Shown here: positions 44,445-53,080 of the stretch, in pieces
Numbering within the stretch: position 1 is the first letter of the stretch
How the letters are laid out: each line of letters begins with the position of its first letter
DNA from: Cohnella thermotolerans DSM 17683
GTDB lineage: Bacteria > Bacillota > Bacilli > Paenibacillales > Paenibacillaceae
NCBI RefSeq assembly: GCF_000429825.1
Contig: NZ_KE386958.1
Location: 50,157 to 103,327, forward strand
Direction of reading: 5' to 3'
Length of the DNA stretch: 53,171 nt
Made by a program: the position numbers and the translations under genes
Notes under the pieces: model-generated
The model's database searches: none
Told to the model about the DNA's origin: nothing
The model's input: the letters and a program-made list of their open reading frames with translations, nothing else

Positions 44445-45416
44445 ATGAAAAGCAAGCGATGGCTTCACCTCCTGGCGGCGATCGCCCTGGCTTTCGCGCC
44501 CGCGGGACTGCTTCGGCCGCAGACGGCAGCGGCCGCCGGAATCAGCTGGCCTGCGGGACAAGTGCTTCCGTCATTCTCGTCGCCTGCGGGCACACTGGAC
44601 GTCATGGACGTGACGACCGAGTACAAGTACGAAGCCGAAGGCAGCCAGGTGGCCCACCGCACAGGCCATCCGGACGGCAACGGCTGGCAGGCGCAAACGT
44701 CGATCGACGCGCCCGACGATTTTCTCGTGTACGGCCCTTACGCAACCGACATCCCGACCGGTCCGAACATCGCTTTTTACGATTTAAGCATCGACAACAA
44801 TACGGCCAACAACAGCGTCATGGTTACGGTCGACGTCAGGGACAACACGACCGGAACCGTCCTCGCGACGAGGGACATCACACGGCAGTAATTCACCCGG
44901 ACGTACGCCTTCCAGCGCTTCGAGCTGCCCTTCGACAATCCGGCCGCCGGTCATGCGCTCGAGTTCAGGGTGTATTGGCACGGAGGCGCCTATATCAAGG
45001 TGGACGACGTGGGGACGACGCCGCGGGTGAAGGAAGACGAAGCGGGGTGCTGTTCACGACGCTCAAGGGCATCGTCAACCGGACGCAGCCCCGAATTTAT
45101 ACGTACGACAACGCGGTCCGGGGAGAAGACGGCAAATACAACTGGCTGGACTCGCTCGGGCTCGGCCACACAGATGTCGCGGACAACTGGAGCCTGATCG
45201 CCAAGTATCGGAGCGAGATTAACGGGATCGTCGTTTACGACGACGCCCTTCCGGACACGCTCAACCTGGCGACGACGGTCGCGGGCTTAAACGGCGGCAT
45301 CGTCGCCGCTCCGTCGCTTGTATCGAAGCCTGACGACGTTGAACCATCCGTTGGAGTACCGGGTTTATTTCTACAAAAATGCAGCGGTTACGTTCGACAA
45401 AATTACGGTGAATTAA
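44445..45416 (+). pseudogene. Degraded secreted GxGYxYP-family protein
   Basis: A strong ribosome-binding site (TAGGAGGA) and an intact signal peptide (MKSKRWLHLLAAIALAFAP, cleavage near AAAAG) open the gene. The frame hits a TAA at 44889, continues in frame with a beta-rich module (LEFRVYWHGGAYIKVDDVG), then shifts frame near 45045 into the GxGYxYP N-terminal signature (VLFTTLKGIVNRTQPRIY, about 45048-45320). It returns to the first frame near 45330 with a second copy of the module (LEYRVYFYKNAAVTFDKI) and stops at 45414. Most of the catalytic region is absent. One nonsense change, one frameshift and one large deletion make it non-functional. GxGYxYP proteins are putative glycoside hydrolases. 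Confidence 0.85.
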
Positions 45417-45456
45417 CGGCGGGGGCGCTTCGCCTCCGAACCGGGACAGCCTTATT

Positions 45457-45843
45457 TCAATCCATCGTCGCGGGCATTTCGTGCTTCCGATCGTAATCCG
45501 ACCTCGCCCGCTCGACGAGCGGATAATAGTCGTGCGCCCATTGGCGCATCTCCCGGAAATGCGGAATGAGCGTCTCTCCGAGCGGCGTCAGCTTGTACTC
45601 GACGGCGGGGGGCACCGAAGGGATCGCGTTCCGCTCGACCAGACCGTCCCGCTCCAGCTGCCTCAACGTCTGGGTCAGCATCTTCTGCGAAATATCGGCG
45701 ATCCGCCTTCTCAGTTCTCCGTATCTTCGGGTGCCGCCGGACAGCGCGGCCATGACGAGCACCGTCCATTTGCTCGAGACGATGTCCAGTACCTTCCGAT
45801 AAGAGCATTCCTCGATCGAGACGCGCGGTTCCTTCTCGGCCAT
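45457..45843 (-). CDS. HxlR-family transcriptional regulator
   Basis: A 128-residue winged-helix protein with the HxlR pattern: a conserved Cys near the N-terminus (EECSYRKVLDIVSSKWT), the helix RYGELRRRIADISQKMLTQTLRQL and the wing ERDGLVERNAIPSVPPAVEYKLTPLG. The start at 45843 follows GGAGGAGG. It is divergent from the Gfo/Idh/MocA remnant, a frequent pairing in which HxlR proteins control a neighbouring oxidoreductase and sense oxidants or electrophiles through the Cys. Its presumed target is now broken, yet the regulator appears intact. Confidence 0.9.
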   Translation of the reverse strand: MAEKEPRVSIEECSYRKVLDIVSSKWTVLVMAALSGGTRRYGELRRRIADISQKMLTQTLRQLERDGLVERNAIPSVPPAVEYKLTPLGETLIPHFREMRQWAHDYYPLVERARSDYDRKHEMPATMD

Positions 45844-45884
45844 TGTGGTCCTCCTCCTACGCACCTCCAGGTGCGTGCGCACCG

Positions 45885-46600
45885 GAAAGTGCCTTGCAGG
45901 CGGTGCCCGGATTCCGGGTCGCCGCGGTCGTAACGACGCGAACGGCGACCGCCCAAGCCACCGCGCAGCGGTTCGGCGTCCCGCATGCGTTCGCCGATCC
46001 GCAGCAACTGGTCTCGCACCCGGACGTCGATCTCGTGACCGTCGCGGTGAAGGTTCCCGAGCACGACCGGCTCGTCCGCATGGCGATCGAAGCGGGCAAG
46101 CATGTGTACTGCGAATTTCCGCTCGGACGGACGACCGAGGAAGCGGCAGCGATGCTTCGGGCGGCGGAAGCGAAGGGCGTTCGCCACTTCGTCGGGCTTC
46201 AGGCCCGCGTCAATCCGGCTCTCGCATACGTCAAGGACCTGATCGGCGCCACGTCCGCGATACGCATGCGGGAAACTTCACGCTGGAGATCAACGGGACC
46301 GAGGGAGACCTGGTGTTGGAGTCGAGAGAGAACTTCATGTTCCAAATCGACTCGTTCCGCGTGAAAAGATCGAAGGGCGCCGGCTTCGAAGAACTGCCCG
46401 TGCCCTCGCGTTACGACCGGTTGGCCGGGCGGCTGCAAGCGGGCCCGGCTTATAACGTCGCCCAAATGTATGCGCAAATTTACGACGACTTGACGACCGG
46501 CGGCCGCCGGGCTCCCGACTTCCGGACGGCGCTGGAGACGCACGAATCGTTGGACCGATTCCGCGCGGCTGCGGCGAAGGCAGCCCGGCAAACCGTCTAA
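45885..46600 (+). pseudogene. Gfo/Idh/MocA oxidoreductase remnant
   Basis: Recognisable oxidoreductase sequence starts abruptly at about 45885 (ALQAVPGFRVAAVV), missing the first strand and the GxGxxG NAD-binding loop. It continues with PDVDLVTVAVKVPEHDRLV and GKHVYCEFPLGRTTEEAAAML up to about 46255. There the frame changes and a middle segment is lost. The rest reads in another frame (FTLEINGTEGDLVLESRENF, then AQMYAQIYDDL, to the stop at 46600). Both halves belong to one dehydrogenase gene of the type that oxidises sugars or inositols. A 5' deletion plus an internal deletion with frameshift inactivate it. Confidence 0.85.
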
Positions 46601-46650
46601 AACGGCCATTCGGGACCGGGCCGGATCGTCCTGTCGCTTGGACGGGCCCA

Positions 46651-46673
46651 AAGCCGGATGGCGTCTCCGGCTT
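46651..46673. other. Hairpin after the oxidoreductase remnant
   Basis: AAGCCGGA (46651-46658) and TCCGGCTT (46666-46673) form an 8-bp stem with a 7-base loop. Only a short ATTT follows, so it is a weak terminator at best. TAAAAT at about 46683 may be the -10 of the next gene. Confidence 0.5.
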
Positions 46674-46724
46674 GCGATTTGCTAAAATAAATGGTGCAAG
46701 CCAGAGAGTTGACGGGAGGTTGCG

Positions 46725-47879
46725 ATGGCGAACAACCAGAAGAGATGGAAGTGGGCGGCGATTCCCGGGCTGGCGTTGGCGTTGCTGCTGACCGGAACTT
46801 CCGGGACGGGACTGCCTCCGGATTCGGCCGCCGAAGCGGCGACCGCAAGCGGCGCGACGGGTGCGCAAGCGACGCTGGCCGATACGATTTTCGCGAAGCT
46901 GCGTGCGCGCAGTGCCCAATTCGCCGTTCAGACGGCCGGCAGCGCTTCGGCATCGCTGAAGGCGGCGGACCAGGCGTTCGGAACGGCCATGAAGCGGGAC
47001 GATTACGTGAATTATACGATCAAATCTTACAGTTTCAGCTCCAAATCCGACGGCAAGAAGGCGACGGTTACCGTCAAGGTGACCTATTGGGAGAACGCGG
47101 CGCAGTCCGCGTACGTCGCGGCCAAGTCCAAGGAAATTTTGGCTTCCATCATCAAGCCGGGCATGAACGATCACCAGAAGGTGAAGGCGATCCACGATTG
47201 GGTGCTGCTTCACGTCGCGTACGACCGGACGCTGCGCAAGCATTCCGCATACGACGCGCTCGCCTCGGGGCAGGCGGTCTGCCAGGGCTACGCTTCGTTG
47301 ACGTACCGGCTGTTGACGGACGCGGGTTTGCAGGCCCGCATTGCCGAAGGAACGGTCAAGACGGGACCGCACGCGTGGAATCTCGTCAAACTGGACGGCA
47401 AATGGTATCACCTCGACACGACGTTCGACGATCCGGTTCCCGATGTGGCGGGGCGAACCGAATACGGCTATTATTTGACGACCGACGCCCAAATGCGCCG
47501 GGATCATAGCTGGACGCTTGCGTATCCGTCCGCGACGACTTCTTATGCCGGAACGCTGGCCCAATTGCAGAAGTCGGATCCCGCCCGCAAGGCGTTTTAT
47601 ACCGGCCTGTACGAGACGTTGGGCTACCTGTATCTTCAGCCGGACCACACGGTTCGGAACGAGCAGGAGATCGCGGCGCAAATCAAGCAAGCGATCCGCG
47701 AGGGACGGACATCGGTCAAAGTCCGGTACGCGCAAGGCGCCTCCAGGAAGCTGGATTTGCAGAAGCTGCTGGACGCCGTGCCCGCCATCGCCAAGATCCA
47801 GAGCCGCATCAGCGCTTTTCCTCCCGGCGATCCGGGCGACGCGCTGCTGGAATTGCAGTTTACCCTCGCCAAATCCTGA
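46725..47879 (+). CDS. Secreted transglutaminase-like domain protein
   Basis: A 384-residue exported protein. The N-terminus (RRWK-like basic start, then AAIPGLALALLLTG) is a signal peptide with likely cleavage near AEAA. A transglutaminase/protease-like core lies at about 130-270: KVKAIHDWVLLHVAYD, Cys186 in AVCQGYASLTYRLL, His216 in GPHAWNLV and Asp231 in YHLDTTFDDP, the complete Cys-His-Asp triad. The remaining C-terminal 110 residues are unassigned. Such proteins in Firmicutes may act as cell-wall-associated peptidases or crosslinkers; the substrate is unknown. The ribosome-binding site is GGGAGG, 8 bp before the ATG. A terminator follows. Confidence 0.9.
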   Translation: MANNQKRWKWAAIPGLALALLLTGTSGTGLPPDSAAEAATASGATGAQATLADTIFAKLRARSAQFAVQTAGSASASLKAADQAFGTAMKRDDYVNYTIKSYSFSSKSDGKKATVTVKVTYWENAAQSAYVAAKSKEILASIIKPGMNDHQKVKAIHDWVLLHVAYDRTLRKHSAYDALASGQAVCQGYASLTYRLLTDAGLQARIAEGTVKTGPHAWNLVKLDGKWYHLDTTFDDPVPDVAGRTEYGYYLTTDAQMRRDHSWTLAYPSATTSYAGTLAQLQKSDPARKAFYTGLYETLGYLYLQPDHTVRNEQEIAAQIKQAIREGRTSVKVRYAQGASRKLDLQKLLDAVPAIAKIQSRISAFPPGDPGDALLELQFTLAKS

Positions 47880-47900
47880 CGATCCGCCGCGGCTCTTCAA

Positions 47901-47938
47901 GGCCGAACGGGAAGCCCGTGCTCCCGTTCGGCCCTTTT
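47901..47938 (+). terminator. Terminator after the transglutaminase-like gene
   Basis: GGCCGAACGGGA (47901-47912) pairs perfectly with TCCCGTTCGGCC (47922-47933) around a 9-base loop, followed by CTTTTGTTTG. A TATGAT at 47965 is the likely -10 of the next gene. Confidence 0.88.
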
Positions 47939-48009
47939 GTTTGGTTCCGGGACAGGGAATACGGTATGATACGGATATCGGTTTACCACGCATCGGAAGG
48001 AGCGTCCCC

Positions 48010-48693
48010 TTGAGACGTCCGTTTCTGTTCAAAATCGCGAGTGTCGTGGCGATCGTCGCCCTCCTGCTCTGGATCGACTTCCATTACCTGAACCTCACGC
48101 CGGAGACGATCCGCGACTGGATGGCGTCTCTCGGCTGGACCGCTCCGATCGTATACATCGGTCTCTATATCGTGCGGCCGTTCACGTTGTTTCCCTCGTC
48201 CGTTCTCTCTCTGGCCGGGGGCCTCGCCTTCGGCACCTGGAGAGGGATGCTCTATACCGCGCTCGGCGAACTGCCGGGAGCGGCGCTGTCGTTCTGGCTC
48301 GCGCGCCGCCTCGGCGCCGGCATGTTCCGCGGCGCGAAGGACGATTCCCGGCTGCGCAAGCTGGAGCGGGCGATGGAGCGCCGCGGCTTTCCCGTCGTGC
48401 TGCTGCTCCGGCTCGCGCCCTTCGTGCCGTTCGACCTAGTCAGCTACGCGGCCGGCATCGCCCGGGTGCCTTTTCGCGCTTATCTGCTGGCGACGCTGAT
48501 CGGAACCCTTCCCGGCACGTTCGCGTACTGCTTCCTCGGCGCCAGCCTGCTGCGCGGCAGCTGGAAGGAGATCGCGGTCGCGGCCCTGGTGTTCGCCGTC
48601 GCCGTGGCGGTGCCGTTCCTGTTCCGCTCGCGGGTGGAGAAGCGGGTGGAGGAAGGGGCGGACGTCCGGAAGCCGGGCCGCGAGGCAAGTTAA
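48010..48693 (+). CDS. DedA/VTT (TVP38/TMEM64) membrane protein
   Basis: A 227-residue membrane protein of the VTT domain family, with about six hydrophobic segments. Family features are FPSSVLSLAGGLAFGTWRG, GAALSFWLARRLG, the conserved LLLRLAPFVPFDLVSYAAG and GTLPGTFAYCFLG. Members act as lipid scramblases or transporters or affect membrane homeostasis. The TTG start at 48010 is preceded by GGAAGGAG with 7 bp spacing; no better in-frame start exists. It has its own promoter and stands apart functionally from its neighbours. Confidence 0.9.
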   Translation: MRRPFLFKIASVVAIVALLLWIDFHYLNLTPETIRDWMASLGWTAPIVYIGLYIVRPFTLFPSSVLSLAGGLAFGTWRGMLYTALGELPGAALSFWLARRLGAGMFRGAKDDSRLRKLERAMERRGFPVVLLLRLAPFVPFDLVSYAAGIARVPFRAYLLATLIGTLPGTFAYCFLGASLLRGSWKEIAVAALVFAVAVAVPFLFRSRVEKRVEEGADVRKPGREAS

Positions 48694-48786
48694 AAAATCG
48701 CAAAAAACCTGCGGTTTTGTGAAAAGACGGGAGAGCCGCCTTTTCCTAAGATGGAATTGGCATAACGAATACGTTGGGATCGACCG

Positions 48787-48830
48787 ACTCAAGGGGAAGC
48801 CGCGCTGCCGCTCCTTGAGTTTTCCTATTT
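48787..48830 (+). terminator. Terminator upstream of the sensory operon
   Basis: ACTCAAGG (48787-48794) pairs with CCTTGAGT (48813-48820), followed by TTTCCTATTTT. It lies just 32 bp before the next start codon, so it could be a leader attenuator and not just the end of the upstream unit. A weaker AAAACC/GGTTTT hairpin is at 48704-48718. Confidence 0.65.
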
Positions 48831-48851
48831 TCGAATGCCGGAGGGCCGAGA

Positions 48852-49859
48852 ATGAAGAAGCTGCTGTTCGTGTATGGATTGCTCGTCGTAACTTTTCTCG
48901 CATATATTTGGTACTTCGTTCTGCGCGACGAGGCGCCGACCGGATGGAACGAGAGCGCGGCGGGACTCACCGGCGAGATCTCGGAGAAGTACGTCATGGT
49001 GACCTTCCAATCGAGTCTCGATTATTGGCGCACGTCCATGAAAGGGTTCGAGGACGCCGCCCAGCAACTGAACGTGTCGGTCGAATTCCAGGGCGCTACG
49101 CAATACGACCCGAACGAGGAGATTACGGTGCTCGAGAAGGTGATCGCCCGCAAGCCCGCCGGCATCGCCGTCACCGCCATCAACCCGGAGGCGCTCAATC
49201 CGACGATCGACAAGGCCGTGGCGGCCGGCATTCCGATCGTGCTGTTCGATTCGGGCGCACCGAAGAGCAAAGCCTACGCTTTCCTCGGCACCGACAACTA
49301 CGACGCCGGCGCCCAGGCGGCCCGCGAGATGGCGCGCAGGCTCGGCGGCCGAGGCAAGGTGGCGGTCGTCACGCAGCCGAACCAGCTCAATCATCAGGAG
49401 CGGACGCGGGGGTTCGAGGAGACGCTGCAGAAGGATTATCCCGGCATGTCCATCGCGGAAGTGGCGGACGGCAAAGGCGACATTCTCGTCTCGTCGCAGG
49501 CGACGAACCGGATTTTGGAAGCGCATCCGGACGTTCAGGGCTTCTTCGCCACGCAGGCCAACGGAGGCGTCGGCATCGCGGAAGCGCTGGAGACTCTGGG
49601 GCTGGCGGGCCGCAAGGTCGTCATCGGCTTCGATACGGACAAAGGCACGCTCGATCTGGTCAAGAGCGGCGTCATCGACGCCACGCTGGCGCAAGGAACG
49701 TGGAACATGGGCTACTGGTCGCTGCTGTCGCTGTTCCATCTGCATCACGGCATCGTCGCAGCCGGAGGGGGAGAGGGCTCGCATCCGATTCCGCCTTATA
49801 TGGACACGGGCATTACCATCGTGACCCGCGACAACGTCGACGATTATTACGCCAAGTAG
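48852..49859 (+). CDS. Membrane-anchored sugar-binding protein of a sensory operon
   Basis: A 335-residue periplasmic-binding-protein-like (type 1, RbsB/Peripla_BP_4) protein. Residues 4-24 form one uncleaved membrane anchor (LLFVYGLLVVTFLAYIWYFVL); there is no lipobox Cys. The sugar-binding domain shows MVTFQSSLDYWRTSMKGFEDAA, VTAINPEALNPTIDKAVAAGIP, FLGTDNYDAGAQAAREMA and VVIGFDTDKGTLDLV. It lies 26 bp before a YesM-type kinase, with no transporter genes adjacent. It therefore probably presents a sugar signal to that kinase, as in the described XylFII-LytS systems, instead of serving uptake. Confidence 0.9.
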   Translation: MKKLLFVYGLLVVTFLAYIWYFVLRDEAPTGWNESAAGLTGEISEKYVMVTFQSSLDYWRTSMKGFEDAAQQLNVSVEFQGATQYDPNEEITVLEKVIARKPAGIAVTAINPEALNPTIDKAVAAGIPIVLFDSGAPKSKAYAFLGTDNYDAGAQAAREMARRLGGRGKVAVVTQPNQLNHQERTRGFEETLQKDYPGMSIAEVADGKGDILVSSQATNRILEAHPDVQGFFATQANGGVGIAEALETLGLAGRKVVIGFDTDKGTLDLVKSGVIDATLAQGTWNMGYWSLLSLFHLHHGIVAAGGGEGSHPIPPYMDTGITIVTRDNVDDYYAK

Positions 49860-49885
49860 AAGCAGGCTCGGGCGGGGGTGTCGAA

Positions 49886-51835
49886 ATGCGGCAAGGGCGG
49901 AAAAGAGACGGAATGCCGTTCATGCGGCGGTTCATGTTCCGAAATTTGGAGATTCGCTACAAGCTGCTCGTCCATTTTCTGTTCATCAGCATCCTTCCGT
50001 CTCTGGCGCTCGGCGTCCTGACCGGCTGGACGGTAGACAGCATCATGGAGCGGCAGATGAACGAGAATACGCTGCAATTGATCGACAAGGTCAACCGGAA
50101 TCTGGAGTTCTACGTCTCGAACGTGCAAAATACGAGCTACCTGATCTCGTTCAATCCGGAGATTCAGAAGTTTCTGCGCGGTGACCGGACGGCGGACAAG
50201 ACCGCGCAGGCGTCGTCGGTGTACGAGGCCAAGAAGTTTCTGCAAGGTTTTACGACGCTCAACTCGGAGATGGCCGGCATCATGGTCGTCAATTCGCAGG
50301 GAAAATATATCAGCAACGACATGTACGCGACGTCTCCGGACGAAGATCTGACGCTGGAACGATGGTATCAGGAGGCGGTGGCGGGCAGAGGAATCTTCCG
50401 CATGATCGGCCACCCGGCGAACCGGCACGTGACGACGCACGCGGATTACAAGAGCAGCGAGGTCGTATCCGCCGTTCGCGCCATCCTCGACCCGGACACC
50501 CAACGGGTGCTGGGGGTCGTGCTCATCGATTTGAAGCTGCGGGTCATCTCGGAGACGGCGAAGGACGTGCGGCTCGGCAAAACGGGCTATCTCATGGTGG
50601 TAGACGAGCAGGGGGAGCCGATTTACATCCCGAAGCAGGTGGGGCTGCAGTCGTTCCCGATCGCCTGGCTTCACGGGCAATCTTCGGGCAGCTTCGCCCG
50701 CGAGGTGGACGGGCGGAAGCTCCAGTTCATTTTCCGTGGCTCGTCGTTTACGAACTGGACGACGATCGCCGTGTTCTCGACGTCGGAGTCCGGCCGGGAA
50801 GTCCGGCAGATGCGGCTTTATTTGGGCAGCTTCGTGTTCGTCGTCTGCCTGCTCGGCACAACGGCCTCGTTCGCCTTGTCGCGCAGCATCTCCCGCCCGA
50901 TTCGTCGGCTCATGATGTTCATGCAGCGGGCGGAATCGGGGGATTTGACGAGCCGTTATTGGGGAGGCGGCACGGACGAGGTCGGGATGCTGGGCCGCAG
51001 CTTCAACAGCATGCTGACGAAGATCAACGATTTGATCGGCCTGGCCGAGCGTCAGGAGCGGCAGAAGCGGGAAGCCGAGCTGCGCAGCCTTCAGGCGCAG
51101 ATCAAGCCGCACTTTCTGTACAACACCTTGGATACGATTCAATGGATGGCGCGCAAGCAGGGAGCCGAGGACGTGACGGAGATGGTGGAGGCGCTGTCCC
51201 GTCTGTTCCGGATCGGGCTCAGCCGGGGGAACGAGTACATTCCGCTGGGCGAGGAGATCGAGCATGTGCGCAGCTATTTGCAAATCCAGAAAATCCGCTA
51301 CAAGGACAAACTGGGCTATACGCTGGAACTGGCGCCCGGCATCTCGCATTTGCCCGTGCTCAAAATCATTTTGCAGCCGATCGTCGAAAATGCGATCTAC
51401 CACGGCATCAAGGAGCGCCGCGGGCCGGGCACGATCGCCGTCAAGGCGGAGCGGCTCGAAGGGCGGCTGGTGCTGACCGTCACGGACGACGGGGCCGGTA
51501 TGAGCGCGGAGAAGCTGGCCGAGCTCAGGCGGAAGCTGGAGGCCGTGTCGGACGAGGGCGCGCAAGACGCGGACGTTGCCCGGAAGCCGGGCGGCGCTGC
51601 GGGCGCCGATTCGGGTGCGGCCGCGGGGGCGGGGGCCGTCGCGGCGGGACGGGCGGTTGGCGGCGCCGCGGGTTCCGGCTCCGGCTCGGGCTACGGGCTG
51701 GTCAACGTGCAGGAGCGGATTCGCATGACGTTCGGAAGCGGATACGGCATCACAGTGACGAGCGAGCCGGGCGTCGGCACGACGGTTGTGCTTACGCATC
51801 CGATCATTCATGAAGATGGGCGAAAGGAGCCGTAA
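49886..51835 (+). CDS. YesM-type sensor histidine kinase with ATP-lid insertion
   Basis: A 649-residue kinase. A first membrane segment near 27-47, an extracellular cache-like sensor region to about 310 (ISNDMYATSPDEDLTLERWYQ), a second membrane segment near 312-333, then HAMP. The phosphoacceptor is His409 in IKPHFLYNTLD. The ATPase domain has LQPIVENAIYHGIKERRG and DDGAGM, then an unusual insertion of about 45 Ala/Gly-rich residues before SGYGLVNVQERI. This places a low-complexity linker in the ATP lid. It ends 6 bp before the response-regulator gene and should signal to it, with the upstream binding protein as ligand sensor. Confidence 0.93.
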   Translation: MRQGRKRDGMPFMRRFMFRNLEIRYKLLVHFLFISILPSLALGVLTGWTVDSIMERQMNENTLQLIDKVNRNLEFYVSNVQNTSYLISFNPEIQKFLRGDRTADKTAQASSVYEAKKFLQGFTTLNSEMAGIMVVNSQGKYISNDMYATSPDEDLTLERWYQEAVAGRGIFRMIGHPANRHVTTHADYKSSEVVSAVRAILDPDTQRVLGVVLIDLKLRVISETAKDVRLGKTGYLMVVDEQGEPIYIPKQVGLQSFPIAWLHGQSSGSFAREVDGRKLQFIFRGSSFTNWTTIAVFSTSESGREVRQMRLYLGSFVFVVCLLGTTASFALSRSISRPIRRLMMFMQRAESGDLTSRYWGGGTDEVGMLGRSFNSMLTKINDLIGLAERQERQKREAELRSLQAQIKPHFLYNTLDTIQWMARKQGAEDVTEMVEALSRLFRIGLSRGNEYIPLGEEIEHVRSYLQIQKIRYKDKLGYTLELAPGISHLPVLKIILQPIVENAIYHGIKERRGPGTIAVKAERLEGRLVLTVTDDGAGMSAEKLAELRRKLEAVSDEGAQDADVARKPGGAAGADSGAAAGAGAVAAGRAVGGAAGSGSGSGYGLVNVQERIRMTFGSGYGITVTSEPGVGTTVVLTHPIIHEDGRKEP

Positions 51836-51841
51836 CGAACG

Positions 51842-53062
51842 ATGGAGACAAGCGTCGATACTTGGAAAGTCGTCATCGCCGACGACGAGCCGATCATCCG
51901 GGAGGGCATTCGCGATGCGGTCGACTGGGAAAGTCTCGGGCTCGAAGTGGTGGCGGAGGCGGGGGACGGAGAAGAGGCGCTGGAGCTCGCGCTCCGGCAC
52001 CGGGCGAACGTGCTGCTCGTCGACATCAACATGCCGATCATGAACGGGCTGACGCTCATCCGGGAGGTCAAGGAGCAGCTTCCGAACATCCGCGTCGTCA
52101 TCGTCACCGGCCACGACGAATTCGGATACGCGCAGCAGGCGATCCGGTACGGCGTCGACGAATACATTTTGAAACCGGCCAATCCCGACCAATTGAACGA
52201 AGTGCTGCTACGGGTCAAGCGGGAGCTCGACCGCAGCGCCAGCCAGGAGAGCCATCTGCTGATGGCGTCGCGGCAAATCCGCAAGAACATTCCGCTGCTC
52301 AGGGAACGATTCTGCAACGAATGGATCGAGGAAGCGCTGAGCGAGCAGGAGATCGTGGACCAGCTGCAATTTCTCGACCTTCCCGTGCGGCCGCCGAATG
52401 CGTTCGGGATCGTCCGTTGGCCCGAAGTGGATCTCGGCCAGTCGGTCCGCTCGGAGCGGGATCGTCAGCTAATGCTGTTCGCGATCGAAAATATTTGCTC
52501 GGAAGTGCTGTCGCCGCGCGAGCATGCGATCTTTCGCGATTCGTCCGGCTTTATCGGGGCGATTGTGTGGGGGGAGGCGGACGAGCAGCTTTTTGCGGAG
52601 ATCGAGGCGCATGTCGCCCGTTATTTGAAGCTGCACATCGTGACCCAATGCGTTCCCGTGGAAGGCGGGTACGCCGGCGTCGGGGCCGCTTACCGGAAGG
52701 CGCGGGCGGGCGTCTACAAGGAGACGTCCATCTCGCCGCTCGTGCGCCGCGCAAGGCAATATTTGCGCGAGCATTACAGCGACTCGCAGCTGTCGCTCGA
52801 GTCGGTCGCAAAGGCGATCGGCGTCTCCCCCGTCTACTTGAGCCGGCTGTTCAAGCAGGAGACGGGCACGACGTTCGTCACTTTGCTGACGCAAATCCGC
52901 ATTTCCAAGGCGGTGCAGCTGCTCAGCACGACCGACCGCAGCATCGCCGACATCGGCGAAGCGGTCGGGTACGAGTCGCAGCATTATTTCAGCACCGCCT
53001 TCAAGAAGGTCGTCGGCGTCTCGCCGAACCGTTACCGCCGGGGCGAAGGGGCCGACGAGTAG
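51842..53062 (+). CDS. AraC-type response regulator of the sensory operon
   Basis: A 406-residue YesN-type regulator. The receiver has VVIADDEPIIREGIRDAVDWESLG, phosphoacceptor Asp61 in LLVDINMPIMNG and LKPANPDQL. The C-terminal AraC domain has LSLESVAKAIGVSPVYLSRLF and VGYESQHYFSTAFKKVVGVSPNRYRR. The middle is shorter than in the regulator at 41-1738. The ribosome-binding site GAAAGGAG lies within the end of the kinase gene. It probably activates genes beyond the right edge of the window, since no candidate target lies between it and the edge. Confidence 0.94.
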   Translation: METSVDTWKVVIADDEPIIREGIRDAVDWESLGLEVVAEAGDGEEALELALRHRANVLLVDINMPIMNGLTLIREVKEQLPNIRVVIVTGHDEFGYAQQAIRYGVDEYILKPANPDQLNEVLLRVKRELDRSASQESHLLMASRQIRKNIPLLRERFCNEWIEEALSEQEIVDQLQFLDLPVRPPNAFGIVRWPEVDLGQSVRSERDRQLMLFAIENICSEVLSPREHAIFRDSSGFIGAIVWGEADEQLFAEIEAHVARYLKLHIVTQCVPVEGGYAGVGAAYRKARAGVYKETSISPLVRRARQYLREHYSDSQLSLESVAKAIGVSPVYLSRLFKQETGTTFVTLLTQIRISKAVQLLSTTDRSIADIGEAVGYESQHYFSTAFKKVVGVSPNRYRRGEGADE

Positions 53063-53080
53063 CCGGCCCCGGTATGCGCC

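Noticed and set aside
44445-46600. Insertion-sequence or phage scar as the cause of the decay zone
   Set aside because: No transposase fragments, terminal inverted repeats or target duplications were seen; deletions and point changes explain the remnants.
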